A model generated the notes under the pieces. That model was not told where the DNA came from. It worked only from the letters and a program-made list of their open reading frames with translations, and made no database searches. Made by a program: the position numbers and the translations under genes. From a bacterium (GTDB lineage Bacteria > Desulfobacterota > GWC2-55-46), in assembly GCA_004298725.1 (NCBI GenBank), contig SCQA01000252.1, positions 1 through 5,671 of the forward strand: DNA of 5,671 nucleotides. The letters run 5' to 3'. Below, in pieces: positions 4,199 to 5,671 of this stretch (the stretch's first letter is position 1; each line of letters begins with the position of its first letter).

Positions 4199-5671
4199 AT
4201 GAAAAATAAAAATAATTTCTTGGGTTTTTTTGAAGCGCGTTCACGTACTACGGAAGCTGTGGCCGGAGTTGCGGCGCTGGCAGTGCTGGCGTATCTTCTC
4301 CGCTTGTTTCTCGCCGGCAAAACTACGCTGGTACATGACAACCTTGCTTGGAACTATCCGGTCTTCCAGTTTTTTGCCGAGAATATAATTAACGGGCATT
4401 TCCCTTTCTGGAACCCTTTCAGCCACGGCGGAGAGCCGTTTTACCCGCTCCTCGGCCAGTTGAGGCTCTTCGAGCCTACGGCCCTGCTTACGATTTACAT
4501 TGGCCATTTTTTTACGAACGATATTGTCATTCTTTTCAATTGGAACAGGGTAGTTCAGACGCTTATCATGTCCTTTGGCGCATACGTCTGCCTCCGTCCG
4601 TTTGCGATAAATCTGTTTGTTAGGCTTACGTTGATACCCATACTTGTTTTTTCATCGTTCTTTTTAGGCTCATTTAGGCAGGACGCTATTTTAAATCAGT
4701 TCATGTGGGTTCCGTTTATCGCGCACCTGTTTTTACGTATCGCGTATTATAAAGATTACCGCTGGCATAACTACCTTTTTGCCGTGGTGTTGATAGGTTT
4801 AAATTATCAGTCTTATTTCTTCAGCGGCGTATTGGTTTTTATACTTTTCTTTACCGTTGCGTTGGCTATCTTTCGCCTCGACCTTCTTAAAGGTGTCTTC
4901 AAGTCCAGGCAATTCTTTTTAAAGTTTGTAGCGGCCTTTTTTATCATTTCCATGATGGCGGCGCCTAATATCGTTTTGATGCTTGAAAAGAACGATTATA
5001 TTTTTCCGGCAAGAATGTTGGACCCGGCAGGTGAAACTGACGGCCCGCTGCAACACGAAGGCGGGCCTGAGCTGAAAAGGGTGGCAGGCATAAACATGCC
5101 GTATCATTTCATAAAACATACCGGCACATTTTCAACGGTATCGGATTTTATTCAGATGATATCCCCTGACGGCAACGAGCATATTAGATGGCCTGACATG
5201 AAAGGATGGGGGCGTTCTTCAGAGGCGTATATTTATTTGGGTCTGCTCGTTTGGTGCGTAGGCATACTTGGTCTTTTGGCGGGAGAGCATGAGCTTAAGC
5301 GTGTTTGGGCATTACTGCTTCTGCTCTTCGGGCTTTTGATGTTAGGCCCTCCCGGCGGACTTCATTGGTTGTTATATCATGTATATCCACCTATGTGGTT
5401 TGTTAGGCATACTCACGCTTTCGTGCTCTTCTTCGTATTCTCTTTTTTATATTTTTACGTGCTTGGGTTGAACCGGATTTTTTCGTCATGGGGCAAAGGC
5501 GTCTTCAACTTAGCTTGCGACGGAAACCTGACGGATTTTATCAGGGGCAATAAAATCTTGGTTGCGGTTATGGCCTCGGCGTTTGTTTTAGCGGCGATAT
5601 CGTTTAAATTGTTTTTCTTTTCACAGCTTGTTATGCTTGCGCATTTCGTATGGGATTATCTTTTTATCTTT
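4199..5671 (+). CDS. YfhO/GT-C-like polytopic membrane protein, 3'-truncated
   Basis: The first 491 codons are visible without a stop; the gene continues past the window. It is a large polytopic membrane protein with at least ten hydrophobic segments, including about residues 20-38, 143-158, 190-226, 240-262, 345-361, 369-385, 403-423 and 452-480. The first loop has Asp47 in VHDNLAWNYP, followed by GHFPFWNPFSHGGEPF (66-81). This acidic residue and the G-x-x-P-x-W-N-P-x-x-x-x-G-x-P pattern are typical of YfhO and related GT-C glycosyltransferase-fold proteins that take sugars from polyprenyl-phosphate carriers. A later YPPMWFVRHTHAF (396-408) fits the family's P-x-x-x-x-x-R segment. A soluble stretch (263-344) is likely extracytoplasmic. 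Glycosylation of an envelope polymer or protein is inferred and the acceptor is unknown. The start ATG 4199 gives a normal short cytoplasmic N-terminus, but no Shine-Dalgarno precedes it; the bases just before read CCCTCC, the opposite of one. A TTG start upstream is possible. Confidence 0.8.
   Translation, partial: MKNKNNFLGFFEARSRTTEAVAGVAALAVLAYLLRLFLAGKTTLVHDNLAWNYPVFQFFAENIINGHFPFWNPFSHGGEPFYPLLGQLRLFEPTALLTIYIGHFFTNDIVILFNWNRVVQTLIMSFGAYVCLRPFAINLFVRLTLIPILVFSSFFLGSFRQDAILNQFMWVPFIAHLFLRIAYYKDYRWHNYLFAVVLIGLNYQSYFFSGVLVFILFFTVALAIFRLDLLKGVFKSRQFFLKFVAAFFIISMMAAPNIVLMLEKNDYIFPARMLDPAGETDGPLQHEGGPELKRVAGINMPYHFIKHTGTFSTVSDFIQMISPDGNEHIRWPDMKGWGRSSEAYIYLGLLVWCVGILGLLAGEHELKRVWALLLLLFGLLMLGPPGGLHWLLYHVYPPMWFVRHTHAFVLFFVFSFLYFYVLGLNRIFSSWGKGVFNLACDGNLTDFIRGNKILVAVMASAFVLAAISFKLFFFSQLVMLAHFVWDYLFIF

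Overview
The window (mid-GC, Gram-negative-like) looks like a chromosomal piece from a bacterium of the Desulfobacterota/Nitrospirota kind. That placement is an inference from three things: short Geobacter-like class III signal pilins, a sigma-54 type pilin promoter, and a RimO of the form seen in those groups. No taxonomic marker settles it.

Left part (1-1040, + strand): two tandem type IVa major-pilin genes. The first is cut by the window edge and ends in a strong intrinsic terminator. The second is complete and has its own control region: an inverted repeat about 110 bp upstream of the predicted transcription start (candidate activator site), a -24/-12 sigma-54 promoter, a short leader, a strong Shine-Dalgarno, and its own terminator. 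The two mature pilins have the same length (117 residues). They are nearly identical in the N-terminal helix and strongly diverged in the C-terminal half.

Middle part (1066-2265, - strand): two small adjacent membrane proteins converging on the pilins. They look like paralogues of each other: about three transmembrane helices followed by a C-terminal winged-helix-like cytoplasmic tail. I do not recognise the family, and they are the best candidates here for something undescribed. A gene-free stretch of 451 bp follows (2266-2716). It holds a candidate -10 box for the minus-strand pair, a small cluster of direct and inverted repeats, a possible degraded coding remnant, and a very stable GC-rich palindrome.

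Right part (2717-5671, + strand): a complete rimO, encoding the radical-SAM ribosomal protein S12 methylthiotransferase. After 147 bp comes the first 491 codons of a large polytopic membrane protein of YfhO/GT-C-like type, which runs off the window. It is probably an envelope glycosylation protein. No tRNA, rRNA, CRISPR array or intact insertion sequence was seen.
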